From positions 1-64,000 of the forward strand of contig NZ_LRPB01000002.1 in assembly GCF_001592945.1 (NCBI RefSeq): a stretch of DNA of 64,000 bases, given 5' to 3'. A program made the position numbers and the translations under genes. The stretch is from Roseivirga seohaensis. GTDB lineage: Bacteria > Bacteroidota > Bacteroidia > Cytophagales > Cyclobacteriaceae. Positions 27,138 to 35,682 of this stretch are shown here, piece after piece. Numbering within the stretch: position 1 is the stretch's first letter; every line of letters begins with the position of its first letter. The notes beneath the pieces are model-generated. The model did no database searches, was not told the origin of the DNA, and saw only the letters and a program-made list of their open reading frames with translations.

Positions 27138-28391
27138 TTAGGCAAAGCGCTCAACTTCCAGAAGTGGAGAAACAATAGAGGGTTTATGATTCAAAATTTC
27201 TTCGGAAAGCATTTGGCCCGTAATTGGCCCTAAAGTAAAACCAAGCATGGCGTGGCCTGTGCCTACCAGTAGGTTTTTGTACTTTTTTGTTCGGCCAATA
27301 TAGGGAAGACCATCTGGTGTGCATGGACGCAATCCAGCCCAAGTTTCAATTTGAGAGAAATCTTGTGCTTCAAACTGAGGCATAAACTCTTTTACGGATT
27401 TGATGATGCCTTGCACCCTCCGCTCATTAATGTTCAATCCCGTACCTGCAATTTCCATCGTGCCAGCTATTCTTAGCCCGTGCATCATTGGGGTGGTGGC
27501 TACTCTTCCTTCCACCAAAATAGAAGGGAGTTTTGGCATAGCAACGGGGGTTGGGAGGGTGAAACTATATCCTTTTCCAGCTTGTAAAGGAATGTCTACC
27601 TTTAGTTGCTTCATCAATATTGGCGACCATGAGCCAGCAGCTAATACATATTCATCGGCAGAAAACTCTCCTTGTGAAGTGATTATTTTATCGATCTGGC
27701 CAGCTTTGTGAATAATTCGGTCGAGTTGTGTATTGTACTGAAATTTGACCCCAATTTGCTCTAGCTTTTGCTTGAATTCACGCATAAACACGTTGGGTGT
27801 CATCCATGCATCGCAACCAAAATACACCGAACCTGCCATATTGTATTGCACATTTGGCTCCATGGTTTCGGTTTCAGTACGACTCAAAACCTCGGCTTCT
27901 AGCCCAAAAGATTTGGCCAGTTCTACCAGTTCAATTTCGTGGTGAAGGGCACTTTCGGTTTTGCAGATCATTAAAAGCCCAGGCTTTTTATAACCTGCCT
28001 CGATACCTTCTTCCCCCATGATTTTTTCATAGAGCGATTGGCTTTGAACAGTAAGGTCGTAAAGCACTTTTGCAGCGGCATCTACTTTGCTAGGAGTAGC
28101 TGATTTCTTAAAAAGAAGTCCCCATTTTATCAGGTCACGATTGAGACGAGGTTTAATATAAAAAGGACTTTCTGAATTGAGCATCCATTTGAGGCCTTGG
28201 CTAATAATGCCCGGTGAAGCAAGCGGAATGAGGTGACTGGGAGAAACGTATCCAGCATTTCCGGTAGAGCAGTTGCTACTACCATCGGTATTGTCGATTA
28301 CGGTGACTTCCACCCCTTGTTTACGAAGGAAATAAGCAGTGCTCAGGCCCACAATGCCAGCACCAATCACAATTACTTTTTTTGTTTCCAT
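27138..28391 (-). CDS. DadA-type FAD oxidoreductase, probable D-hydroxyproline dehydrogenase
   Basis: 417 residues. N-terminal FAD motif VIGAGIVGLSTAYFLRKQG, then GNAGYVSPSHLIPLASPG, and a C-terminal TWAGLRPCTPDGLPYIGRT block with GTGHAMLGFTLGP, all typical of DadA-like D-amino-acid dehydrogenases. In this cluster the expected reaction is oxidation of cis-4-hydroxy-D-proline to pyrroline-4-hydroxy-2-carboxylate. It begins 3 bases after the epimerase stop. The substrate is inferred from neighbours. Confidence 0.87.
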   Translation of the reverse strand: METKKVIVIGAGIVGLSTAYFLRKQGVEVTVIDNTDGSSNCSTGNAGYVSPSHLIPLASPGIISQGLKWMLNSESPFYIKPRLNRDLIKWGLLFKKSATPSKVDAAAKVLYDLTVQSQSLYEKIMGEEGIEAGYKKPGLLMICKTESALHHEIELVELAKSFGLEAEVLSRTETETMEPNVQYNMAGSVYFGCDAWMTPNVFMREFKQKLEQIGVKFQYNTQLDRIIHKAGQIDKIITSQGEFSADEYVLAAGSWSPILMKQLKVDIPLQAGKGYSFTLPTPVAMPKLPSILVEGRVATTPMMHGLRIAGTMEIAGTGLNINERRVQGIIKSVKEFMPQFEAQDFSQIETWAGLRPCTPDGLPYIGRTKKYKNLLVGTGHAMLGFTLGPITGQMLSEEILNHKPSIVSPLLEVERFA

Positions 28392-28394
28392 TGT

Positions 28395-29393
28395 CTAAAT
28401 CATCTGAAAACCATAGGCGTATGGATCTTCGTCATCAATTACTATTGTATTGTATCCCGTAATTCTAGCCCAGCCTTCAATGCTCGGAATAATACCCGAA
28501 TACGCGCCTAATTTAACTACATCTTCGACTTTTCCAGTAAACTGACTGCCAATAATACTTTCGTGAACGAACTGATCGCCTTTTTGAAGTTTTCCTTTGG
28601 CCGCCCATTGCGCCATTCGTGCCGAAGTGCCTGTGCCACAAGGAGATCGGTCGATAGCTTTGTCTCCATAAAATACTGCGTTTCTCGCTGTAGAGTTCGG
28701 TTGAAGCGTTGCTCCCGTCCAAAGTACATGGCTTAGGCCGCCTATGGTGTCATTTTCTGGGTGACTGAAGCTGTGTTCAGCGTTGATGCGTTCTCTAATC
28801 TTCAAACTCCAACCAATCAATTGCATGGCGGTATAATCGGCCATGTCTCGGTAATTTTCTTGGGGGTCGACAATGGCGTAATAATTTCCACCATAGGCCA
28901 CATCTACCTTGAGTATTCCTAGATCAGGGCATTCAACTTCGATGTTTTCTTTCGCCAAATAAGCGGGTACGTTGGTCAGCTTTACCGAAGTTACCCTTTT
29001 CCCTTCTTGCTGATATTCAATTTTCACCAGACCTGCTGGAGTTTCTAACCTCAAGTGCCCAGGTATTTTAGGTTGAACCAAACCCTCTTCAATCATAATC
29101 GTCACCGTACCTATAGTGCCATGACCGCACATGGGCAAGCAACCACTGGTTTCGATGAACAGTACTCCTATGTCATTTGAAGGGTCAGATGGCGGATAAA
29201 GAATACTCCCGGACATCATATCGTGTCCGCGTGGCTCAAACATTAAGCCTTTGCGAATCCAGTCGAATTCTCTGAGGAAATGCTGTCGCTTTTCACTCAT
29301 ATTGGCACCGTCTAGAATTGGGCCGCCCCCAGCTACCAGTCTAACTGGATTACCGCAAGTATGGGCATCGATGCAGAAAAAACGCTTGTTCAT
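28395..29393 (-). CDS. 4-hydroxyproline 2-epimerase (proline racemase family)
   Basis: 332 residues. Both catalytic cysteines are present: C89 in PMCGHGTIG and C252 in DRSPCGTGTSAR. Having both argues for epimerase or racemase activity rather than the dehydratases of this family, which replace the first cysteine. It converts trans-4-hydroxy-L-proline to cis-4-hydroxy-D-proline, the first step of the pathway encoded here. It lies 3 bases before the D-hydroxyproline dehydrogenase gene. Confidence 0.92.
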   Translation of the reverse strand: MNKRFFCIDAHTCGNPVRLVAGGGPILDGANMSEKRQHFLREFDWIRKGLMFEPRGHDMMSGSILYPPSDPSNDIGVLFIETSGCLPMCGHGTIGTVTIMIEEGLVQPKIPGHLRLETPAGLVKIEYQQEGKRVTSVKLTNVPAYLAKENIEVECPDLGILKVDVAYGGNYYAIVDPQENYRDMADYTAMQLIGWSLKIRERINAEHSFSHPENDTIGGLSHVLWTGATLQPNSTARNAVFYGDKAIDRSPCGTGTSARMAQWAAKGKLQKGDQFVHESIIGSQFTGKVEDVVKLGAYSGIIPSIEGWARITGYNTIVIDDEDPYAYGFQMI

Positions 29394-29449
29394 ATTAGTT
29401 TAATGAAATAAGGAATGAATGGATTAGTGAAAGAATAGTAAGGTTGGTT

Positions 29450-30592
29450 TTATTTAAATTTTGGAAGTTCATATCTAAAAATGGAATTCTCTTTCTCTGG
29501 GTGAGAGAAGTATAGATAACTCGAATTTGGGGTTACGGCAAATTGTCGCATCCAGTCATCGAGTTTAAGTTTAGCCAAGGCATTTCCTTGAAAATCAAAT
29601 ACGTGAATTTCATTTCCCGAATGATTAATATGCTGAGGCTCGTTATTTTCACTATAAGAAATTTCCTTTTTATGATAGCCAGCAAATATATATTCATTAC
29701 TAATTTCCATATCGTAGTAATAAATAATCCCATTGGTTTTTATCGGACGGCCTTCTGAATCCACAATTAAATCTGCTATTGGGGCTTCTTCAGTTTTCAT
29801 AAGTACTTCGGTACTTTGATATTCTTTTAGATCAATGACCCTAATAAGCGGAATCTTTTCGTAAGCAATCGCTATTTTGGAATGATCTCTGGATATTTTC
29901 ATATAAGAGTTCAACCAATGTGCCATTTCAAAAGGAGTAGCTTCAATATTGATGGGTGGAAATTGATGAGCGTAATCAATTTTTTTATTTACGAAATCAA
30001 ACGTGATAAACTGGCTGTCTTCAGAGGTTTGATTTAAGCCAATTACCGTAGAGTCATTAAGAAGAGAGCCTTCATTTAACGGCATCATCACGCCAGCCAA
30101 CTGATGACGCTGAGTTTCATCCAATGTAGATGTTGCTACCCTTTTGTTATTACTGTCCTTTTGAATCGAAACTTGGATGGTTCTGATGCTTTTTCTGTCC
30201 ACCATAGACAGAACATTGCCTTCGTAAACTCGAAATCCATTTTGATAGGGGTAGAAAAACTCATTTGGGCCCTCTCCTTCACTTCCAAACCCACCTAAAT
30301 ATTCTAAAGTCTGGTTGTCGAATATTTTCACCACCTCATCTCCCTTATATAAAAGAGTAAATAAAAGACTGTCGGTAGCAGCCATTTCAGTAACAATAAA
30401 TAGATCGACTTCAATAGGGATTTCCTCTAAGTCATTGGCTACAATGAACTCATTTGGGAAGGTTTGGTATTCCGCAATATCTTCTCTTTTGTTACACGAA
30501 AATGTAGTTAACAAGATTATTGCAATGAAGAATTTTTCTAGTATGCTCCTAATTGCTGAATGGCTTATCAAGCTACGAATTGTCCCTTTCAT
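29450..30592 (-). CDS. 6-bladed beta-propeller lipoprotein
   Basis: 380 residues with an N-terminal hydrophobic segment ending LLTTFSC, a lipobox. Propeller-like repeats include TLEYLGGFGSEGEGPNEFFY, the GxGPGEF-like hallmark of Bacteroidota 6-bladed propeller proteins (DUF4934-like), and a terminal blade KLKLDDWMRQFAVTPN. Cell-envelope location is likely; the role is unknown. It is embedded in the hydroxyproline operon between the semialdehyde dehydrogenase and the epimerase. A relative sits at 59015-60181. Confidence 0.75.
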   Translation of the reverse strand: MKGTIRSLISHSAIRSILEKFFIAIILLTTFSCNKREDIAEYQTFPNEFIVANDLEEIPIEVDLFIVTEMAATDSLLFTLLYKGDEVVKIFDNQTLEYLGGFGSEGEGPNEFFYPYQNGFRVYEGNVLSMVDRKSIRTIQVSIQKDSNNKRVATSTLDETQRHQLAGVMMPLNEGSLLNDSTVIGLNQTSEDSQFITFDFVNKKIDYAHQFPPINIEATPFEMAHWLNSYMKISRDHSKIAIAYEKIPLIRVIDLKEYQSTEVLMKTEEAPIADLIVDSEGRPIKTNGIIYYYDMEISNEYIFAGYHKKEISYSENNEPQHINHSGNEIHVFDFQGNALAKLKLDDWMRQFAVTPNSSYLYFSHPEKENSIFRYELPKFK

Positions 30593-30615
30593 ATGGTCAT
30601 GAATAAATCAGCTCA

Positions 30616-32184
30616 TTATCTCCTTAATTCTTTATCTACCTTTCTCCAAATCCCCATCGGATTCCCTACTTTCAATTCGGCAGGCAACATTTGATCTGGC
30701 CAGTTTTGGTAACAAATAGATCGGGTAAAACGGTAAATGGCATCCGTACCCACCGAAGTATACTTTCCATTGGTGCTGGCAGGGAATGGGCCTCCGTGAT
30801 GCATGGCTGGACAAACTTCAACCCCAGTTGGCATTCCATTAAAGAGGATTCTGCCTACTTTTTGAGCAAGCATGTCTATGGTTTCAGCATTTTCCGTCAT
30901 GTCACTTTTGGTGGCCAATAATGTGCCCGTCAATTGCCCTTGAAGTGATTGAGCTACTTGCTTCATTTCACTTTCATTTTCGCAGACGACTAGTAATGTA
31001 AATGGCCCAAAAATCTCTTCGTGTAGTTTTGTGTTTTTTAGAAATTCAGAAGCAGGAACACTCGCAGTTAAACCTTGCCCACGATTGTCTTCAGTTTCTA
31101 TAGCATTACCGCTTAATGTCACTCCTTTTTGTTCCAACAGCGCTTTTCTATTCGCATAATAGCTTTTTGCGATACCCTCATTCAACATTGTGGAAGGCGC
31201 GGTTTCGGCCAATGCTTGTGAAAGTGCAGATGAAAAAGCTTCTAATTCTGGCGATTGAATTCCCACCAATAAACCAGGATTGGTACAGAACTGGCCTACG
31301 CCCATGGTTACCGACCCAGCCACCATTTTCCCCAAATCGGCTGGACTTTCTTTTAGTTTGTTCGGGAAAATAAATGTTGGGTTGATGCTCCCCATTTCTG
31401 CATAAACTGGAATCGGTTCGTCTCTGCGGTTGGCCAAATCGAAAAGGGCTTTTCCTCCTCTAAACGAACCCGTAAAACCTACCGCCTTGATTTGCGGATG
31501 TTTTACCAATTGTTGCCCCACAGGAATTCCACCATTTACCATAGAGAAAACTCCCTCGGGCATTCCTGTTTTTTGCGCAGCTTTCAAAATCGCTTGCGAC
31601 ACCATTTCGTTGGTGCCCAAATGTGATTCGTGTGCTTTTACAATTACTGGGTTTCCAGCGGCCAAAGCAGAAGCGGTATCTCCACCAGCCGTTGAAAAGG
31701 CCAACGGAAAATTACTCGCGCCAAAAATGGCGACAGGGCCAATGGCGACTTCCATTTTTCGCAAATCAGGCTTTGGCACTGGTGCTCTGTCTGGAATTGC
31801 AGTATCGATGGTGGCATTTACCCATGAGCCTTCGCGCACCAAATTGGCAAACATCTTCAACTGATTACAGGTACGACCTCTTTCTCCTTGAATTCTACCT
31901 TCTGGCAAACCTGATTCTCCGCAAGCGCGCTCTACTAAAGCATCGCCTAAAGCCATGATTTCATCCGCTATTGCATCAAGGAAATCGGCTTTTTTGCTCG
32001 GTGCTATGCTTTTGTAAACTTGAAAAGCTTGTGTTGCTTTGGCTACCGCGTCATCAATTTCGGAGCTGGTAGCCACCGAAAACGATTCAGGGAAAGCCTC
32101 GCCATTGGCAGGGTTGTGTGCAAAGAGTTGTTCTGTGCCTTCTTTCGAAGAGGTTGATCCTATAAAATTTGTTCCTTTAATCAT
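30616..32184 (-). CDS. Alpha-ketoglutarate semialdehyde (2,5-dioxovalerate) dehydrogenase
   Basis: 522-residue aldehyde dehydrogenase. VAIFGASNFPLAFSTAGGD is the NAD(P)-site strand, the EMGSINPTF block holds the catalytic glutamate, and the nucleophile cysteine lies in GVGQFCTNPGLL. The glycine-rich FC(T)NPG context is the form typical of 2,5-dioxopentanoate dehydrogenases rather than general ALDHs. It makes alpha-ketoglutarate, the last step of hydroxyproline breakdown. Part of the minus-strand operon, 36 bases after the deaminase gene. Confidence 0.9.
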   Translation of the reverse strand: MIKGTNFIGSTSSKEGTEQLFAHNPANGEAFPESFSVATSSEIDDAVAKATQAFQVYKSIAPSKKADFLDAIADEIMALGDALVERACGESGLPEGRIQGERGRTCNQLKMFANLVREGSWVNATIDTAIPDRAPVPKPDLRKMEVAIGPVAIFGASNFPLAFSTAGGDTASALAAGNPVIVKAHESHLGTNEMVSQAILKAAQKTGMPEGVFSMVNGGIPVGQQLVKHPQIKAVGFTGSFRGGKALFDLANRRDEPIPVYAEMGSINPTFIFPNKLKESPADLGKMVAGSVTMGVGQFCTNPGLLVGIQSPELEAFSSALSQALAETAPSTMLNEGIAKSYYANRKALLEQKGVTLSGNAIETEDNRGQGLTASVPASEFLKNTKLHEEIFGPFTLLVVCENESEMKQVAQSLQGQLTGTLLATKSDMTENAETIDMLAQKVGRILFNGMPTGVEVCPAMHHGGPFPASTNGKYTSVGTDAIYRFTRSICYQNWPDQMLPAELKVGNPMGIWRKVDKELRR

Positions 32185-32220
32185 GTTGTGTTTTTTGCTG
32201 CGCGAATAATTGACTTCAAT

Positions 32221-33135
32221 TTACAAATTCAAATAGTCAGGCAATTCAGGACGGGTTTTAATTCCTGTTTCGATAATCTGTAGTACGTGCTTTCTTTCTG
32301 CGCCTGAAAGGGCAAGTCTTGGCGCACGAACATTTTCGGTACCAATACCAGTGGCTACTTCTGCCAGCTTAATGTTTTGCACCAATTTAGCATTAATGTC
32401 GAGCTCTAATAGCGGCAAGAACCAACGGTAGATTTTCAAAGCTTCTTCATGCCTTCCAGCTTTCTGAAGTCTGTAAATGGCCACGGTTTCTTTTGGGAAA
32501 GCGCAAACCAAGCCTGCTACCCATCCATTGGCACCCATAAATATGCTTTCTAATGCTAAGGTGTCCACGCCAGAAAGAATTTTGAAACGATCGCCAAAAC
32601 GATTGATCATTCTGGTGATGTTTGAAATATCGCGGGTGGATTCTTTTACGGCTTGAATGTTTTCGCACTCGGCCAGTTGCTCGAACATGTCTAAAGTCAC
32701 CTCGATTTTATAATCTATCGGGTTGTTATACACCATAATAGGCAAATCGGTAGATTTGGCGACTGCTTTATAATAAGTAACCGTTTCGTGATCGTCAGCT
32801 TTGTAGCGCATCGGAGGCAGCATCATTAAGCCGCTAGCTCCGTTCTGTTGGGCTTTTTCCGCAGCAATAATGGCGGCTTTCGTGGTTTGTTCCGCAATGT
32901 TCATAATCACAGGGACTTTGCCTGCTACCATGTCCACAGTGGAGCTTACCAAAGTATCCTTTTCGTCTTCCATGAGTGAACTGGCTTCGCCCAATGTGCC
33001 ACCTAAAATAATGCCGTCAACACCAGCGGCCAATTGCGCTTGGATGTTGGTTTCAAACATTTTTAAATCAAGTTTATCGTCATCTGTAAACTTTGTGGTT
33101 ACCGCTGGGTAAACGCCTTGCCATGCTACTTTCAT
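32221..33135 (-). CDS. DapA-family enzyme, probable pyrroline-4-hydroxy-2-carboxylate deaminase
   Basis: 304-residue Schiff-base aldolase-type TIM barrel from the ATG at 33135 (MKVAWQGVYPAVTTKF). A longer in-frame start at 33180 adds an uncharacteristic leader and is rejected. GGTLGEASSLMEDEK is the substrate loop, MVYNNP carries the catalytic tyrosine, and AVKESTRD the Schiff-base lysine. Neighbouring genes point to deamination of the hydroxyproline-derived pyrroline to ketoglutarate semialdehyde rather than lysine biosynthesis. First gene of the operon, divergent from the AraC regulator. Confidence 0.86.
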   Translation of the reverse strand: MKVAWQGVYPAVTTKFTDDDKLDLKMFETNIQAQLAAGVDGIILGGTLGEASSLMEDEKDTLVSSTVDMVAGKVPVIMNIAEQTTKAAIIAAEKAQQNGASGLMMLPPMRYKADDHETVTYYKAVAKSTDLPIMVYNNPIDYKIEVTLDMFEQLAECENIQAVKESTRDISNITRMINRFGDRFKILSGVDTLALESIFMGANGWVAGLVCAFPKETVAIYRLQKAGRHEEALKIYRWFLPLLELDINAKLVQNIKLAEVATGIGTENVRAPRLALSGAERKHVLQIIETGIKTRPELPDYLNL

Positions 33136-33181
33136 CGTGTTGTTTTTTTTGGCTAAGGTAAGGGCTTGGCTTATGGTCAAC

Positions 33182-33216
33182 TTTGCGGAAATTCACCAAT
33201 ACTAATATTATATTTG
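33182..33216 (+). promoter_or_regulatory. Promoter of the AraC regulator gene
   Basis: TTTG at 33182-33185, then a 23-base spacer and TATATTTG at 33209-33216, fitting the Bacteroidota consensus at the long end of its spacing. It lies in the 125-bp gap shared with the divergent hydroxyproline operon, so a regulator bound here could affect both. Confidence 0.45.
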
Positions 33217-33260
33217 CTAGATAATGAATAGTAGTTTTTTATTCGGCTTAAATCATACAG

Positions 33261-34109
33261 GTGAAAGTACTTCCTTTTAAAATTCCTAAAACCGAAGCGT
33301 CATCCATCTACTTACAAATTGATGAAGAACAGTATTTCTATGATATGCTGCACCAGCATCCTGAAATACAGATTACATGGATTATTTCAGGGGAAGGAAC
33401 GCTGATTCATGGCGATCATTTGGGGAGTTTTAAAGCGGGGCAAGTCTTTGTGATGGGCTCCAATGTGCCTCACGTTTTTCGTTGCGACAAAAAGTATTAC
33501 GAACAGGAAATGCGGGTTTTGTCGAAGTCTATTTTCTTTCGTGCCGAACATTTGAGAGAAACTTCAAAGCTATTTCCAGAAATCAGAGAATTGCTCCAGT
33601 TTATTCAGAATGCGGAAAGAGGCATTCGGGTGAAGGATGATTTTTCAACCCAGATGATAAACGCTTTTGAAAAGGTATTTGAAACGAATGGCTTAAAGCG
33701 ATTGAATTCATTTTTTGAACTGCTCCATTTGTTTGGGAACGAAGAAAGCATTGCCTACCTGAACGAGTTGCCTCAAAAATCAGTGAAAGAGGCAGAAGGA
33801 AGGCGACTGGATGATATCTTCCGCTTTACCCTAGAAAACTTTGGTAGACGCATTACTCTGGAAGAAGTAGCTGAAGTGGCCAATATGAACAAGGCCTCTT
33901 TTTGCCGCTATTTCAAGCAGCACACCCGTAAAACCTATATTGATTTTCTAAATGATTACCGGATTGGTCAAGCCTGCAAACTCCTGCTTAATAAGGACAA
34001 TACCGTTTCTCAAGTCTGCTACGAATCAGGCTTTAGCAACCTCTCCAACTTCAATCGAAAATTTAAAGAAGTAATAGGGAAAACGCCAAGGGAGCATAGG
34101 GGGAGTTGA
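33261..34109 (+). CDS. AraC-family transcriptional regulator
   Basis: 282 residues with a GTG start. The N-terminal cupin ligand-sensing domain (HQHPEIQITWIISGEGTLIH, ~32-75) is followed by two C-terminal helix-turn-helix motifs (ITLEEVAEVANMNKASFCRY and NTVSQVCYESGFSNLSNFNR) and PREH at the end. Divergent position suggests it controls the hydroxyproline operon, probably as a hydroxyproline- or metabolite-responsive activator. This is inference. Its stop is 7 bases from the stop of the convergent DUF4365 gene. Confidence 0.9.
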   Translation: MKVLPFKIPKTEASSIYLQIDEEQYFYDMLHQHPEIQITWIISGEGTLIHGDHLGSFKAGQVFVMGSNVPHVFRCDKKYYEQEMRVLSKSIFFRAEHLRETSKLFPEIRELLQFIQNAERGIRVKDDFSTQMINAFEKVFETNGLKRLNSFFELLHLFGNEESIAYLNELPQKSVKEAEGRRLDDIFRFTLENFGRRITLEEVAEVANMNKASFCRYFKQHTRKTYIDFLNDYRIGQACKLLLNKDNTVSQVCYESGFSNLSNFNRKFKEVIGKTPREHRGS

Positions 34110-34116
34110 TTTCTAC

Positions 34117-35670
34117 TTATGTGATTAACATAATAGATTTCTCTTCGAAACGGATAAGACTCTTGTTTTCTGCTTTTAATTCATTTTCTGTGTCGTTAAT
34201 AAACTTCTCAATGATTGATGTTGAAACTGTTTGTTCATTAAATAATACGGCTTCGTGAATCTGACTCTCATTAACATTAAGACGAAACGTTTTTTCATTT
34301 TGATGAATGCAATTGCCAGAGGCAGAAATTAAAACCCCGAGCTTAGTTAAACCAATCGTTACCCCCAAGAATATTACTATTGTGTACTCCTTATCCTTAG
34401 GGATTATTTGTTCTGAGGTAAAATCAAAAACAAACAGTGCATGATTCGTACTTTGAAGATTAGGGATTTTCAAAACTTGATTTCTATGACTATAAATAGA
34501 TTTAAGAGAAAAAGTATGGCTTGTAGGTAAATGTGTACGATCAAAAATCTCGGTAAGAGATTGTGTTGCATTTACAAATTCATTAACATCTTCTCCCCAG
34601 ACAATGCTGGGGCTAGGAATAACCAGATTAAAAGGTTTTTTGCCTTCAATTGTAAATAGTACATCATTAGTTGTACCGAGTATTGTGATTAGATTAGCGA
34701 GATTTTGAATCTGAAATAATGGCAATAGGTCTTCATTGTTTAATAAGGGCTCGAATTTTAGTGTATAGTCTTTCAGATAGATGTACAAATCAAACAATGC
34801 ACAACTAACTTTCATTTTACCAGAATCATTGATATCAGAAAATACTGATGTCATAACTTCAATATCAAACCAGATCTTTTGTTTGCCAGATTTAAAACAA
34901 GCTTGATACTTTTTTTTCGGCAGGTGCTTGAACTTTAGTACAGTTTGATCTTTATTTCTTTCATACTTTAATATTGGGATGCCAAAGCGTTCATCCCAAA
35001 CTTTCATTTTGAAAAAATCTACTTCATATTCTTTGGAAAGAGATATGTCTTCTAGTTTTTTAATGGCCTTTTTTTCAATTGTTATGTCCATACGGTGGCC
35101 ATATTTCTCATACCCGAGAGTATTTATTAATCCATCTTTCCATTTTCTATATTCCTTCATCCCCTTAGGGATATACTTATGAATGGCTACATTTAAACCA
35201 ACTGAATTAGCCGGTTCTATAATTTCTTTGATACTGTATCTCACAGAAATTTTAGTTTTATGCAGTTTGACCAGAGGTTTTAGCGAGAGTTTTCTTAATT
35301 TTTTTAAAGTTTTCTCGATTAAGGGTCTACCAAAATGGACTACATATATTTCTTGGACGTTTTCTTTTCCGTTATAATGCATAAAAACGAAAAAGGCTGG
35401 ATCTGGAAATTCAAGGAATCTCTTTAGGTTAGAAACTTTTACTTGACAGTTTTTTTCGTTTAGGTCGGTAGATTTGACTTGAACAAGACACCTGGTTGTA
35501 ATTGGGGCTTGATCATGAGGAGCTTCATATTGAGTGTTGAAAGGGAATTCCAATAAGAAATCCCATCCAGTTTTATCATATTTGGCTTTGTTAGGGCTAA
35601 CTCCTAAATGATGGCATAGTCTTTCTAGCTCCGATTCGCCTAGTTGTCCTAAGTCTCTATCAGTTTTCAT
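34117..35670 (-). CDS. DUF4365-type protein with PD-(D/E)XK nuclease-like N-domain
   Basis: 517 residues. The first ~150 carry GQLGESELERLC (E12), TGWDFLLEF (D37) and CLVQVKSTD (Q64-x-K66), the E...D...QxK pattern of the PD-(D/E)XK fold found in DUF4365. The remaining ~350 residues are beta-rich and unrecognised. It starts 12 bases after the KMO stop in the same direction, so it can be read as the tail gene of the kynurenine operon, although it has no obvious metabolic link. DUF4365 proteins often lie in defence-related or mobile contexts; a defence role here is inference. Its AT-richness is higher than its neighbours. Confidence 0.7.
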   Translation of the reverse strand: MKTDRDLGQLGESELERLCHHLGVSPNKAKYDKTGWDFLLEFPFNTQYEAPHDQAPITTRCLVQVKSTDLNEKNCQVKVSNLKRFLEFPDPAFFVFMHYNGKENVQEIYVVHFGRPLIEKTLKKLRKLSLKPLVKLHKTKISVRYSIKEIIEPANSVGLNVAIHKYIPKGMKEYRKWKDGLINTLGYEKYGHRMDITIEKKAIKKLEDISLSKEYEVDFFKMKVWDERFGIPILKYERNKDQTVLKFKHLPKKKYQACFKSGKQKIWFDIEVMTSVFSDINDSGKMKVSCALFDLYIYLKDYTLKFEPLLNNEDLLPLFQIQNLANLITILGTTNDVLFTIEGKKPFNLVIPSPSIVWGEDVNEFVNATQSLTEIFDRTHLPTSHTFSLKSIYSHRNQVLKIPNLQSTNHALFVFDFTSEQIIPKDKEYTIVIFLGVTIGLTKLGVLISASGNCIHQNEKTFRLNVNESQIHEAVLFNEQTVSTSIIEKFINDTENELKAENKSLIRFEEKSIMLIT

Positions 35671-35682
35671 TGGTTGAATTTT

